Source of the DNA: Exiguobacterium aurantiacum DSM 6208
Lineage (GTDB): Bacteria > Bacillota > Bacilli > Exiguobacteriales > Exiguobacteriaceae
DNA length: 64,000 nucleotides
Direction: 5' to 3'
Assembly (NCBI RefSeq): GCF_000702585.1
Contig: NZ_JNIQ01000001.1
Span: forward strand, 2,547,001 to 2,611,000
The notes under the pieces are model-generated. The model had not been told where the DNA came from. It worked only from the letters and a program-made list of their open reading frames with translations, and did not search any database. The translations under genes were made by a program, and so were the position numbers. This document shows, piece by piece, positions 25,207-33,134 of this stretch (positions are counted from its first letter, which is position 1; every line of letters begins with the position of its first letter).

Positions 25207-25244
25207 TGAATAAATCCCCCTATCCGTTCCTATGCGCCCTTGTG

Positions 25245-25258
25245 TGTGAACGCTTTCA
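25245..25258. promoter_or_regulatory. cre site (CcpA) at the odhAB promoter
   Basis: TGTGAACGCTTTCA fits the cre consensus TGWAANCGNTNWCA with one mismatch. On the minus strand it follows directly after a -10 element (TAAAAT at 25263-25258), so binding would cover the transcription start. Confidence 0.65.
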
Positions 25259-25464
25259 TTTTAACATTAAGCACGAAGCAGTTCATCCTTCTGATTCGCA
25301 CTAGATAAAGAGCCAAATCTTGCCTCTTACTCTCCCCTCCATACTACACCTTTCCAGCTCGAAAGACCCATTCAAATTCACAATTCGTCCATACTATTTC
25401 AATAAGTTTTCCTTATCGATAAAATGTGAACCGACAGCTCCGTTTCATCCATTTCAAAAAAAGG

Positions 25465-25491
25465 TGAAACCTTGTTTCAGTCTGCTCCGTA
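25465..25491 (+). promoter_or_regulatory. Candidate ECF-sigma (SigW/M-like) promoter
   Basis: TGAAAC (25465), 17 bases, CGTA (25488). The -35 continues CTTG, close to the TGAAACNTTT of B. subtilis ECF promoters; the spacer is one base longer than the SigW optimum. The ABC exporter starts 53 bp downstream. The rest of the 25207-25543 gap shows no gene. Confidence 0.4.
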
Positions 25492-25543
25492 ATACCGTTG
25501 TAAGCAAGTTGGTAAATACTCTCAACGAAAGCTAGGTGACAGC

Positions 25544-26482
25544 ATGTTAACCGTACAAAACGTACACAAAAAGATGGGTAAGACGAACGTATTGACGAAC
25601 GTCAGTTTCGAAGTCGTGCCGGGTGAGATTTTTGGGTTCCTCGGTCCGAACGGCGCCGGGAAGACGACGACGATTCGCATCATTACCGGCCTCATGCCGG
25701 CGACACATGGCTCCGTGACCGTCGATGGGTTCGACGTCGCGACCGAGCGCCAAGAGGCACTCAGCCGTATCGGGGCAATCGTCGAGAATCCGGCTTTCTA
25801 TCCGTACTTGACGGGTCGTGAAAATTTGATTCATGCGATGAATTTGATCCCTGGTCTAAAGAAAGTAGATTTGAACGCTCTCGGTGCTCTCGTCGGCCTT
25901 GAGATGAAGCTCGATATGAAAGTGAAGCAGTACTCACTCGGGATGAAACAACGGCTCGGGATCGCCCGGGCGCTCTTGCACAACCCGAAAGTACTCATCT
26001 TGGATGAACCGACGAACGGTCTCGACCCGGCCGGCATCGCCGACCTTCGCCAGTACTTGCGACACCTCGCCGACCATCGCGGCATCGCCATCTTGATTTC
26101 GAGCCATCTGCTCAGCGAGATGGAAATGATCACGGACCGTTTTGCCATCATCGACCAAGGGCAAATCAAATCCGTCCAAGGCGGCGAAGGCGAACCGAAG
26201 ACCGAAAGCGTCATCCTTTGTAAAGTCGACCGGGCGCATATGTCCGAAGCGCTCGATGTGGCGGCGCTCGCGTTCGATGACGTCAAGATCATCCAACAGT
26301 CGGCCGAGACGTTCATCGTTCCACGTCCGGAAGCCGACATCCCCCATTTGTTGAAACATCTCATCGACCGAGGGATCGGGGTTTATCAAATCGGGATGAA
26401 GCACGAGACGCTCGAAGAACAGTTCTTGAAATTGACGAAGAAAGAAGGAGGCACGAACAATGCGTTCATTACTAGCCAATGA
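25544..26482 (+). CDS. ABC exporter ATP-binding subunit (BcrA/bacitracin-type)
   Basis: A 312-residue ATPase: Walker A GPNGAGKTT (about 38), signature YSLGMKQRLGIARALL, Walker B VLILDEPTNGLDPAG, switch His in ISSHLLSEME. The C-terminal 90 residues after the ATPase core (IDQGQIKSVQ...) are typical for BcrA-like peptide-antibiotic or lantibiotic self-protection exporters. The permease gene overlaps its end by 23 bp. The ECF-like promoter upstream would fit a cell-envelope stress role; this is inference. Confidence 0.88.
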   Translation: MLTVQNVHKKMGKTNVLTNVSFEVVPGEIFGFLGPNGAGKTTTIRIITGLMPATHGSVTVDGFDVATERQEALSRIGAIVENPAFYPYLTGRENLIHAMNLIPGLKKVDLNALGALVGLEMKLDMKVKQYSLGMKQRLGIARALLHNPKVLILDEPTNGLDPAGIADLRQYLRHLADHRGIAILISSHLLSEMEMITDRFAIIDQGQIKSVQGGEGEPKTESVILCKVDRAHMSEALDVAALAFDDVKIIQQSAETFIVPRPEADIPHLLKHLIDRGIGVYQIGMKHETLEEQFLKLTKKEGGTNNAFITSQ

Positions 26483-27197
26483 GTTCATGAAGTGGAGACG
26501 GACGATCAAACCGCTCGTCGCACTCGGAATGTACACCGGGATCATCGTCTTGACGTATTTCATCGTCCGAAGCGGAAATGAGCCAGGGGATGCCGCCACG
26601 TTCGTCAACTATGCGACGATGGCCGCCATGACGTTCCTCGGCATCTTCACAATCGTCTTCACGGCCGAGATGATCGGGAACGAGTTAAAGTTCGACACGT
26701 TGAAGCATTTGCTCATGAGCCCTTACTCACGCGACCGCATCCTATTATCCAAACTCGTGGCCGCCCTTCTGATCATGCTCGTCCAATTCGTGTTTATCAT
26801 CGCCGTTTCGTACGGCTTCGCCCTCACGCTGGACGGGAACTTGACGTTCGAGCAGTTCCGTAACATCTTACTGAGCATATCGAGCGGCGTGTTCGTCATC
26901 TTCTTGACGCTCATGTTCTCGGTCGTCTTCAAGTCGGTCGGCGTCGTCATCGGGTTTACCGTGCTCGCGAACTTCCTGTCGACGATGATCGGTGGGCTCC
27001 TCATCACGTGGAAGCCGGCCATCGCCAAATGGATCGTCTTCCTGCACACGGACTTGTCCGTCTATTACCAAAGTCCCGGCTTCATGGAGACGATGGACGT
27101 GACGATTTGGTTCTCGGCGCTGTACGTGTTGATTCATATCATCGCGTTTTATATCGTCACGGCGTTCATGTTCCGCAGTAAAACGTTCGCCGAATAA
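26460..27197 (+). CDS. ABC-2 type permease
   Basis: A 245-residue membrane subunit with six hydrophobic segments, starting MRSLLANEFMKWRRT, the amphipathic entry helix usual for BcrB-like permeases, and with AEMIGNELKFDTLKHLLMSPYSRDRILLSKL as coupling region. Overlap with the ATPase gene (23 bp) and an internal SD (GAAGGAGGCACGAACA) indicate coupled translation. Together the two would form a 2+2 exporter. Confidence 0.87.
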   Translation: MRSLLANEFMKWRRTIKPLVALGMYTGIIVLTYFIVRSGNEPGDAATFVNYATMAAMTFLGIFTIVFTAEMIGNELKFDTLKHLLMSPYSRDRILLSKLVAALLIMLVQFVFIIAVSYGFALTLDGNLTFEQFRNILLSISSGVFVIFLTLMFSVVFKSVGVVIGFTVLANFLSTMIGGLLITWKPAIAKWIVFLHTDLSVYYQSPGFMETMDVTIWFSALYVLIHIIAFYIVTAFMFRSKTFAE

Positions 27198-27263
27198 CGG
27201 TTAAACGGTCGGATGAAGTGGTACTTCCTATTAGAGATTAGTTTCTAACGAGGAGGAACCTGT

Positions 27264-27812
27264 ATGTCAAAAACCGCTTTACTCATCATCGACATGTTCA
27301 ACGACTTCGATTTTGTCGGCGGGGACGACCTATTGCGTAACACGGAACCGATCGTCGAGCCGATTTTGAAGCTGAAGCGCCACTTTAAAGACGCGGACTT
27401 GCCGGTCATCTACTGTAACGATAACTTTGGCCAGTGGAAAGACAGCACTGAGGACATCGTCCGTCACGTCGAGGCGTCGAAAGGGCGGGACATCGCCAAA
27501 CGTATCGAGCCGGAAGACAAAGAGTACTTTATCATCAAGCCCCGCCATTCAGCATTTTACGGGACGCAGCTCGACATCTTGCTTCGACAACTCGATGTCG
27601 AAAAGATCGTGATGACCGGTGTCGCCTCGGACATCTGCATCTTGTTCTCGGCGAACGACGGCTATATGCGCGAATATGAGCTTCATGTCCCGCGCGACTG
27701 TGTCGCCGCAGAGACAGATAAACGGAACGATAGCGCCCTCACCGTCATCTACGAGGCGCTCGGCATTCCGATCGATGACGCGAAAACGTACATCCACGAC
27801 CAAAAATCGTGA
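27264..27812 (+). CDS. Isochorismatase-family cysteine hydrolase
   Basis: A 182-residue hydrolase. The catalytic triad is visible: Asp in LLIIDMFNDF, Lys in IIKPRHSAF, Cys in MTGVASDICILF, with the cis-peptide GVASD. Members include nicotinamidases and N-carbamoyl amidases; the substrate is unknown. SD is GAGGAGGAACCTG. It ends at its own terminator. Confidence 0.88.
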   Translation: MSKTALLIIDMFNDFDFVGGDDLLRNTEPIVEPILKLKRHFKDADLPVIYCNDNFGQWKDSTEDIVRHVEASKGRDIAKRIEPEDKEYFIIKPRHSAFYGTQLDILLRQLDVEKIVMTGVASDICILFSANDGYMREYELHVPRDCVAAETDKRNDSALTVIYEALGIPIDDAKTYIHDQKS

Positions 27813-27813
27813 C

Positions 27814-27864
27814 AAAAGCCTCTGTCTGTTGGACACATAATCCCAACATTTCAGAGGCTTTTTT
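27814..27864 (+). terminator. Terminator of the isochorismatase-like gene
   Basis: AAAAGCCTCTG pairs with CAGAGGCTTTT, with an inner GTTGG/CCAAC pair, and a T run follows. Confidence 0.85.
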
Positions 27865-27918
27865 GTTTGTTTTTCAGCTATGCTGAATATATGAAGAAAC
27901 AATGAAGGATGTGACAAC

Positions 27919-28113
27919 ATGTACCTCACGATTGGATTATCGCTACTCGTCTGCTTGATCGCCCTCATCTTCACGATCATGGTCGGCCTCGGCAAAGACA
28001 AATCCGAGTATAGCCAAAGGAAGAGTTGGTCAATGGTTTCCTGGATTTATATCATCTTATTGCCGCTCTCGTTTATCGGGCTCGGGCTCCTCTACTATTT
28101 CATCACCCGTTGA
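27919..28113 (+). CDS. Small two-segment membrane protein, unknown
   Basis: A 64-residue protein with segments at 4-24 and 41-62 and a charged loop between them (GKDKSEYSQRKSWS). The ATG follows GAAGGATGTGACAAC. No family is recognised. A terminator begins within its last codons. Confidence 0.65.
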   Translation: MYLTIGLSLLVCLIALIFTIMVGLGKDKSEYSQRKSWSMVSWIYIILLPLSFIGLGLLYYFITR

Positions 28114-28134
28114 CACGTTCATCGGGATTTTTTT
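28106..28134 (+). terminator. Terminator of the small membrane protein gene
   Basis: CCCG-T-TGA / TCA-T-CGGG with a five-base loop, followed by ATTTTTTTAT. It starts inside the coding end. Confidence 0.7.
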
Positions 28135-28741
28135 ATTTGACCGCGACCGCGATCCCAAACGGGTAATGACGGCCTGTCCGCTTCGGTTCAACGAGCACCC
28201 CTCGTTGATAGTAGTATTCGACTGACGTGAAGCGTTCGAACAGCGCTTCAAATTCCGTTTCCGTGAACTGATGCGCGTGAAACGGTTCATTCGTCGGCTG
28301 CCCAATCCCTTGTCCGAACGGTGTCGACAAGACGAGTGTCCCTCCCGGCTTTAACAACGCCCACACGTTTTCCATAAACCTCTCAAAATCCGCGACGTGT
28401 TCAATCGTCTCAAAGCTGACGATACAGTCGAATTGACCGAGCTGTTCAGGGAGCGTCCGGTCGAGTACGTCCCCGACGACGTAGGTGACGTTCGGATGAT
28501 GATAGCGACCTTTCGCATAGTGAATCGAGGTCTCGGATACGTCGACGCCGACGACTTCTTTCACGGCCCCTTTTAAGTTTTTCGCGATCAGTTGTCCGCC
28601 GTAGCCGCTCCCTGTCGCGAAGTCGAGCACGCGCCCGTTCAAATACAATAATGAAAACTGATAACGGGCGATATGTTCGAGCAACATCCCGTTCATCGGG
28701 CTCATTTGATCGGGAATGACCCGTTCTCCCGTATACTCCAT
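28133..28741 (-). CDS. Class I SAM-dependent methyltransferase
   Basis: A 202-residue methyltransferase. Motif I is VLDFATGSGYGGQLIA, motif II VVGVDVSETSIHYAK, then VGDVLDRTLP and IVSFETIEHVADFERFM, as in UbiE-like enzymes; the start MEYTGERVIPDQ is shared with many proteins that act in sugar or cell-wall contexts. The substrate is unknown. ATG 28741 is chosen; a GTG three codons upstream (28750) is possible but lies too close to the AGGAGAGAG SD. Confidence 0.82.
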   Translation of the reverse strand: MEYTGERVIPDQMSPMNGMLLEHIARYQFSLLYLNGRVLDFATGSGYGGQLIAKNLKGAVKEVVGVDVSETSIHYAKGRYHHPNVTYVVGDVLDRTLPEQLGQFDCIVSFETIEHVADFERFMENVWALLKPGGTLVLSTPFGQGIGQPTNEPFHAHQFTETEFEALFERFTSVEYYYQRGVLVEPKRTGRHYPFGIAVAVK

Positions 28742-28811
28742 TCGCTTCACTCTCTCCTGTTATGACTCCTGTCATCTTACCACGTTCATTCGCGTACTGA
28801 TTCAAGACAAC

Positions 28812-28841
28812 AAAAAAAGAGAGATGGCACTCTCTCTTTTT
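28812..28841 (-). terminator. Terminator of ltaS
   Basis: On the minus strand AAAAAGAGAGA / TCTCTCTTTTTTT around a six-base loop. Confidence 0.85.
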
Positions 28842-28843
28842 CA

Positions 28844-30754
28844 TCATTCATTCTGTTCTTTAAAGCGAAGCAAGTCCGAGTAAATGATCGCGTCGTTCAT
28901 CTCGAGCACTTTGTTTGCTTCTTCTTCGAGCGGTGTGCACACATCACGGTCGGCGGCGACTTCACCCGTCTCCGCTTCGTAACAGATCGACTGCGTGAAG
29001 ACATGGTCTTTCGTCACAATCGTCCCGTCACGGAAGATGGCGCGGTCGTTCCGCTCCGGCGCGAACAAATCGTTCCCGAACCCGATTTGGTCCGACGTGT
29101 CGATTCCGAGCAAATGCTGAATCGTCGGGTTCATGTCGATTTGGCTGCCGACGCCGTCATGGACGACACCTTCTTCTTGTCCCGGTAAGTGAATCGCGAA
29201 TGGGACTTGTTGGAGCTTCGCGACGTCATAAGGGGTGATCTCATCTTTCCCAAGCAAGTCGGCCATCGCGGCGTTATGGTTCGTCGAGATGCCGTTATGG
29301 TCGCCGTAGACGATGAAGATCGTGTCTTCCCACATGCCGTTCGCCTTCAACTCGTCGATGAACAGTCCGAGCGCGTAGTCCTGATAGGCGAGCGCTTGCG
29401 GGAAGTTGTTGAGCGTCGTCGAGTTCGTCTCGAACTTCGGCACGAGCTCATGCTCCTCACTCGGCATCGTGAACGGGAAGTGGTTCGTCAGCGTGATGAG
29501 TTTCGCAAAGAACGGCTCCGGTAACTCTTCAATCATCGGCACCGACTGTAAGAAGAACTCATCGTCGAGCAGTCCCCATTCCGTCATGTCGGCCGGGTCC
29601 CCGAGGTCGTAACTGTCTTGGTCATAAAACTCGTCGATCCCGATGTTGGCGTACATCTGGTCGCGGTTCCAGAACGATTTGTTGTTCGCATGGAACACGG
29701 CCGAGTGATAGCCGTCTTGCTTGAGACGTTCCGGCAACGCATTGTACTCGTTATCGGCGTTCGTGAAGTAGACCCCGCCACGCGGCAATCCGAAGAGTGA
29801 GTTGTCGAGCGCGAACTCAGAGTCCGACGTCTTCCCTTGGCCGGTCGTATGGTAGAAGTTAGGCCAGAAGTGCGACTCTTCGATCAGTTTGTTCAAGTTC
29901 GGCGTGATGTACTCGCCGTTTGGTGCTTTCATGTGATTCGTAAAGTTTTGAGCCGACTCGAACGAGACGGCGATGACGTTCTTGCCTTTATACTTGCCGA
30001 ACATCTCCGGGTCCGGCGCTGCATAATTCTGACGCGTATACGATTCAATCTCCGCGAGCTCGGAACCGTCGGCCATCGCTTTTTGCGCCGACGTCTTCGT
30101 CTGGAGCATCGCGTCGTACACGTGAAAATTGAACGTCCCAAGATTTTTAACTAATAGTTCACGGTCGAACGAGCGCGTGAGCAGCTCTGGACGCTCCGTC
30201 TCGGCAAGCGCCAAGTTGAAGCCGAACATAGCGGCAGCCGCTGTGAACGTCGCGATGACACGTTTGCGTGACGCCTTGCCCGTCTCGTTCATCTTCCAAA
30301 GCAAGAACGGCAAGACGATCAAGTCTCCTAATAGAAGCAAGTCTTTCCAGGCAAGCAATGATAAAAAGGACGACGATAGCGTCTCTATGTTCGAAGACTG
30401 GAACAACACCGGGACGGTCAAAAAGTCCGTAAACTCTCGGTAATATGTCGTGTCAGCGAACAAGATGAGCGATGAAATGGCGTACAAAATATAGAGCGCC
30501 CACTTTCGCTTGTTCCCTCCGAAGAAGAAACTGAACGCGAACAAGAATAGCGTCGAACTGAGCGGATTGATCAATAAGATGAACGACTGCATCGCATTGT
30601 CAATCGGGATGTTGAAAAAGAACTGATAGGCGATGGTCGACTTCGTCCAAAGCAGCAAGGTGAACAGCCAAAACAGACGATGTGTCTGGAACGAGTTGAC
30701 TGTCGCTTGCCGGAACCGAGCCATCTTTCCTTTCGATTGATTCATGGGATTCAT
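28844..30754 (-). CDS. ltaS: Lipoteichoic acid synthase family protein (LtaS)
   Basis: A 636-residue polyglycerolphosphate synthase. Five membrane segments lie in residues 20-190, then a linker and an extracellular sulfatase-like domain. The catalytic threonine is in GQGKTSDSEFALDNS (about 305), and metal ligands are in VSFESAQN, IVYGDHNGIS and the His-rich AKLITLTNHFPFTMP. It transfers glycerolphosphate from phosphatidylglycerol to the growing teichoic chain. AAGGAG precedes the ATG by nine bases. A good sigma-A promoter lies upstream at 30833-30861. Confidence 0.94.
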   Translation of the reverse strand: MNPMNQSKGKMARFRQATVNSFQTHRLFWLFTLLLWTKSTIAYQFFFNIPIDNAMQSFILLINPLSSTLFLFAFSFFFGGNKRKWALYILYAISSLILFADTTYYREFTDFLTVPVLFQSSNIETLSSSFLSLLAWKDLLLLGDLIVLPFLLWKMNETGKASRKRVIATFTAAAAMFGFNLALAETERPELLTRSFDRELLVKNLGTFNFHVYDAMLQTKTSAQKAMADGSELAEIESYTRQNYAAPDPEMFGKYKGKNVIAVSFESAQNFTNHMKAPNGEYITPNLNKLIEESHFWPNFYHTTGQGKTSDSEFALDNSLFGLPRGGVYFTNADNEYNALPERLKQDGYHSAVFHANNKSFWNRDQMYANIGIDEFYDQDSYDLGDPADMTEWGLLDDEFFLQSVPMIEELPEPFFAKLITLTNHFPFTMPSEEHELVPKFETNSTTLNNFPQALAYQDYALGLFIDELKANGMWEDTIFIVYGDHNGISTNHNAAMADLLGKDEITPYDVAKLQQVPFAIHLPGQEEGVVHDGVGSQIDMNPTIQHLLGIDTSDQIGFGNDLFAPERNDRAIFRDGTIVTKDHVFTQSICYEAETGEVAADRDVCTPLEEEANKVLEMNDAIIYSDLLRFKEQNE

Positions 30755-30832
30755 TCAAAAACACTCCTTCATGTGTAGATCCATATAGTCGAATCGTGTC
30801 TCCACGATTGAACGTACAAACGTATGAGTCGT

Positions 30833-30861
30833 ATTTTAACGTTCCTTTGACCTTAAATCAA
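30833..30861 (-). promoter_or_regulatory. Sigma-A promoter of ltaS
   Basis: On the minus strand TTGATT (30861-30856), 17 bases, TAAAAT (30838-30833). Confidence 0.6.
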
Positions 30862-30908
30862 CCGAAGGAATGTGGGAAATCATCGCAGAGCCCGATATAT
30901 GTAATGAA

Positions 30909-30920
30909 AAAACTACCGGC
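30909..30920. terminator. Left arm of the tauE terminator split by the deleted IS
   Basis: AAAACTACCGGC here pairs perfectly with GCCGGTAGTTTT at 31448-31459; with only CGAT as loop they would form a classical terminator for the minus-strand tauE gene. Confidence 0.82.
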
Positions 30921-30926
30921 CGATGC

Positions 30927-31441
30927 GAGGGTACTGAAAAACCTCCGCTCTATCCAATCCCCCTTTTTCATTGCCCTTATCCTGTTTTTTTCTTTTCGGA
31001 GGGCAATGATTCGCTTCAGGTTGACCGCGATGATTGCCATCACGCTCTGTAACGTCATGCCTTTCAGGTCTGGCGTCTTGTAGCGCGCCAGACCTTGCGG
31101 GTTCTTCAGTTGGCTGTTCTTCGCCTCGATGGCGAAGCGTTTCCGGCGATGGTCCTTGAAATCATCCGTCTGCTCATAGTCGAGTTGGTCGCTGTGTTGC
31201 AGTCAGCATAGTCCGAAATGCCAGACGCGTACAGCGCCGCCCGAGGGCACGCCGACTCCCGGGGAATCAGCGGGCAAGGCGAGACCCAGCAGCGACGACG
31301 TCGCGATTCGGCTCGACGCCCGCCCCCAGGAAAGCGGCGTGCCGGACAGGGCGGCTGAAGGGCAATGAAAACAGAGGAACGCTATCCCTGCCGGGGCGAC
31401 GCTCCTCTGTTCAAAATCATTTAAAGTTTTTCAGTGCCCTC
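30927..31441 (-). mobile_element. Internally deleted IS1182-family element (MITE-like), 515 bp
   Basis: Both ends match those of the full element at 54571-56403: GAGGGTACTGAAAAACCTCC at the left and, reversed, GAGGGCACTGAAAAACTT at the right. An eight-base repeat GCCGATGC flanks it (30919-30926 and 31442-31449). About 1.3 kb of the interior, including the transposase start, is missing; the GC-rich leader hairpin and the last part of the transposase gene remain. It lies in the loop of the tauE terminator. Confidence 0.9.
30979..31200 (-). pseudogene. Transposase C-terminal fragment of the deleted IS1182 element
   Basis: Reads EQTDDFKDHRRKRFAIEAKNSQLKNPQ and on to MTLQSVMAIIAVNLKRIIALRKE (about 70 residues), nearly identical to the end of the transposase at 54840-56306. 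There is no start codon region, and a one-base change in the A run after RKE alters the final codons. Not functional. Confidence 0.88.
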
Positions 31442-31461
31442 GCCGATGCCGGTAGTTTTCA

Positions 31462-32247
31462 TTAACCGATGATGTCCATCCAAATCTTGACCGTGCTCGC
31501 TAAAATGAGGAGCGCCAAAATAAGTTGGAGCGACTTCGTCTTCATGTTCTTCCCGACACTCGCCCCGATCGGTGCCGCGATCAAGCTGGCGATGATCATG
31601 ATGAAGGCCGGCTCCCACACGATTTGGTCGGTGATGATTTTACCGGCTGTCGATCCGATCGATGAGATGAAGGTGATGGCGAGCGAACTCGCAATCGCCA
31701 TTTTCGTCGGAATGCGCAAGACGACGAGCATGATCGGCATTAAGATGAACGCCCCCGCTGCGCCGACGATGCCTGAGGCGATCCCGACGACGAACGCTGA
31801 CCCGGCGGCGATGACTTTATTGAACGTCACTTGATCGAGCGGGACGTTCTCGACGTTCGCTTTCGGCAGGAACATCATGACCGTCGCGATCGTGGCCAGG
31901 ACGGCGTACACGACGTTAATCAAGTTCTCCGACAAGAGCGTCGACCCGTAACCGCCGATGAAACTCCCGATCAACACCGCCACACCCATGTAAAGGATGA
32001 GCTGCTTGTTCAAGTATCCACCTTTTCGGTACGCGTAGATTCCCCCGATCGTCGCGAAGAATACTTGAATCGCGCTGATCCCGGATACCTCATGCGCGCT
32101 GAACGCGACAAATCCAAGGAGCGGCGGAATGTACAATAACATCGGATATTTGATGATCGAACCGCCGATGCCGACCATCCCCGAGATGAACGACCCGATG
32201 AATCCGATTAAAAAGATGGTAATGATAAACCCTAACTCCATAAACAA
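31462..32247 (-). CDS. TauE/SafE-family sulfite (sulfur anion) exporter
   Basis: A 261-residue membrane protein with eight hydrophobic segments and the paired family motifs GMVGIGGSIIKYPML (first half) and GIASGIVGAAGAFILMPIML (second half). TauE-like proteins in persulfide-detoxification operons export sulfite or related anions. It lies 32 bp after the membrane rhodanese, so both probably form one transcript from the divergent promoter at 32.7 kb. SD is CTGGAGGATTGTT. Confidence 0.88.
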   Translation of the reverse strand: MFMELGFIITIFLIGFIGSFISGMVGIGGSIIKYPMLLYIPPLLGFVAFSAHEVSGISAIQVFFATIGGIYAYRKGGYLNKQLILYMGVAVLIGSFIGGYGSTLLSENLINVVYAVLATIATVMMFLPKANVENVPLDQVTFNKVIAAGSAFVVGIASGIVGAAGAFILMPIMLVVLRIPTKMAIASSLAITFISSIGSTAGKIITDQIVWEPAFIMIIASLIAAPIGASVGKNMKTKSLQLILALLILASTVKIWMDIIG

Positions 32248-32279
32248 TCCTCCAGTTCCCTACTTGCGAGAAGTAAGTT

Positions 32280-32651
32280 CTATTTCTGTTCCCAGGCGAT
32301 CATGCCGCCGGTCACGTCATAAATTTCAGTATACCCCCGGTCGTTCAACAAGCGTGCAGCTTGGGCGCTCCGGTTTCCGCTTCGACAGATGATATAGATG
32401 GGGTCATCTTTCGCATAGGGCAATTCGGTCTCATTTAATGTAGAAAGTGGTGCGTTCACCGCTCCCTCTATATGCCCCCCCTCGTATTCCTCCACTTCAC
32501 GGACATCTATTAAGGTGATATCATCGTTTTCCAATCTGTTTTGTAATGTTTCGACGTCGATTTTAGTAATTTCTCCCTTATTTGATGTGAATAGTACGAT
32601 TAAAAGGGTCCCGACTACTAAAACTGACAACACCATCACGATTTTACGCAT
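32280..32651 (-). CDS. Membrane-anchored rhodanese-like protein
   Basis: A 123-residue protein with an N-terminal anchor (residues 4-23) and one rhodanese domain (LIDVREVEEYEGGHIEGAVNAPL). The persulfide-carrying cysteine is in the loop CRSGNRS. The topology places the domain outside the membrane. It probably handles sulfane sulfur for the neighbouring exporter. The sequence is AT-richer than the surrounding genes. Confidence 0.88.
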   Translation of the reverse strand: MRKIVMVLSVLVVGTLLIVLFTSNKGEITKIDVETLQNRLENDDITLIDVREVEEYEGGHIEGAVNAPLSTLNETELPYAKDDPIYIICRSGNRSAQAARLLNDRGYTEIYDVTGGMIAWEQK

Positions 32652-32675
32652 TTATTTCGCCTCCAATCTTTCTGC

Positions 32676-32713
32676 TTGCATTGAGTATACCTTAGGGGGT
32701 ATATTAAAGCCAA
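32676..32713. promoter_or_regulatory. Overlapping divergent promoters sharing one CsoR/CstR-type operator
   Basis: Plus strand: TTGCAT (32676-32681), 18 bases, TATATT (32700-32705). Minus strand: TTGGCT (32713-32708), 18 bases, TATACT (32689-32684). Both spacers contain TATACCTTAGGGGGTATA (32686-32703), a G-rich inverted repeat of the type bound by CsoR-family repressors, including the persulfide sensor CstR. Confidence 0.65.
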
Positions 32714-32768
32714 CGAAAGATTCTCGTTGCCAAAAAAACCTGATCAATGAAAAGGAGATTATGACCAC

Positions 32769-33065
32769 ATGAAAACCATTTCTACGACTGAACTCGAAAC
32801 GTTGCTAAACGCTGATGACTCGCTCAATTTGATTGACGTTCGTGAAACGGACGAATATGCGGGCGGTCACATTAAACAAGCGAAAAACGTACCGCTCTCT
32901 GAATTCGGGGCGAAAGTCGATGAGCTTGACCGTTCGAAACCGATTCACGTCATTTGCGCGGCCGGTGGACGTAGCATGAACGCGGCGGCTTATCTCGATT
33001 CGCTCGGCTTCGACGTCGTCAACGTCGACGGTGGCATGATGAGCTGGACGGGTGAGACAGTTTAA
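32769..33065 (+). CDS. Single-domain rhodanese
   Basis: A 98-residue cytoplasmic rhodanese: LIDVRETDEYAGGHIKQAKNVPL and the active loop CAAGGRSMNAAA with its cysteine at about 68. It moves sulfane sulfur between thiols. It is the first gene of the plus-strand half of the sulfur island, with cstB 69 bp downstream. SD is AAAAGGAGATTATGACC. Confidence 0.9.
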   Translation: MKTISTTELETLLNADDSLNLIDVRETDEYAGGHIKQAKNVPLSEFGAKVDELDRSKPIHVICAAGGRSMNAAAYLDSLGFDVVNVDGGMMSWTGETV

Positions 33066-33134
33066 TTACTTCTTTATATAAAATTCAACGAAACTACTGA
33101 TGTTTACAGTCAACTATTCTAGGGGGTACTTCAC

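Noticed and set aside
33108-33134. AGGGGGTA before cstB as a second CsoR/CstR operator
   Set aside because: Only a half-site is present and it coincides with the ribosome binding site of cstB; the G run is explained by the SD.
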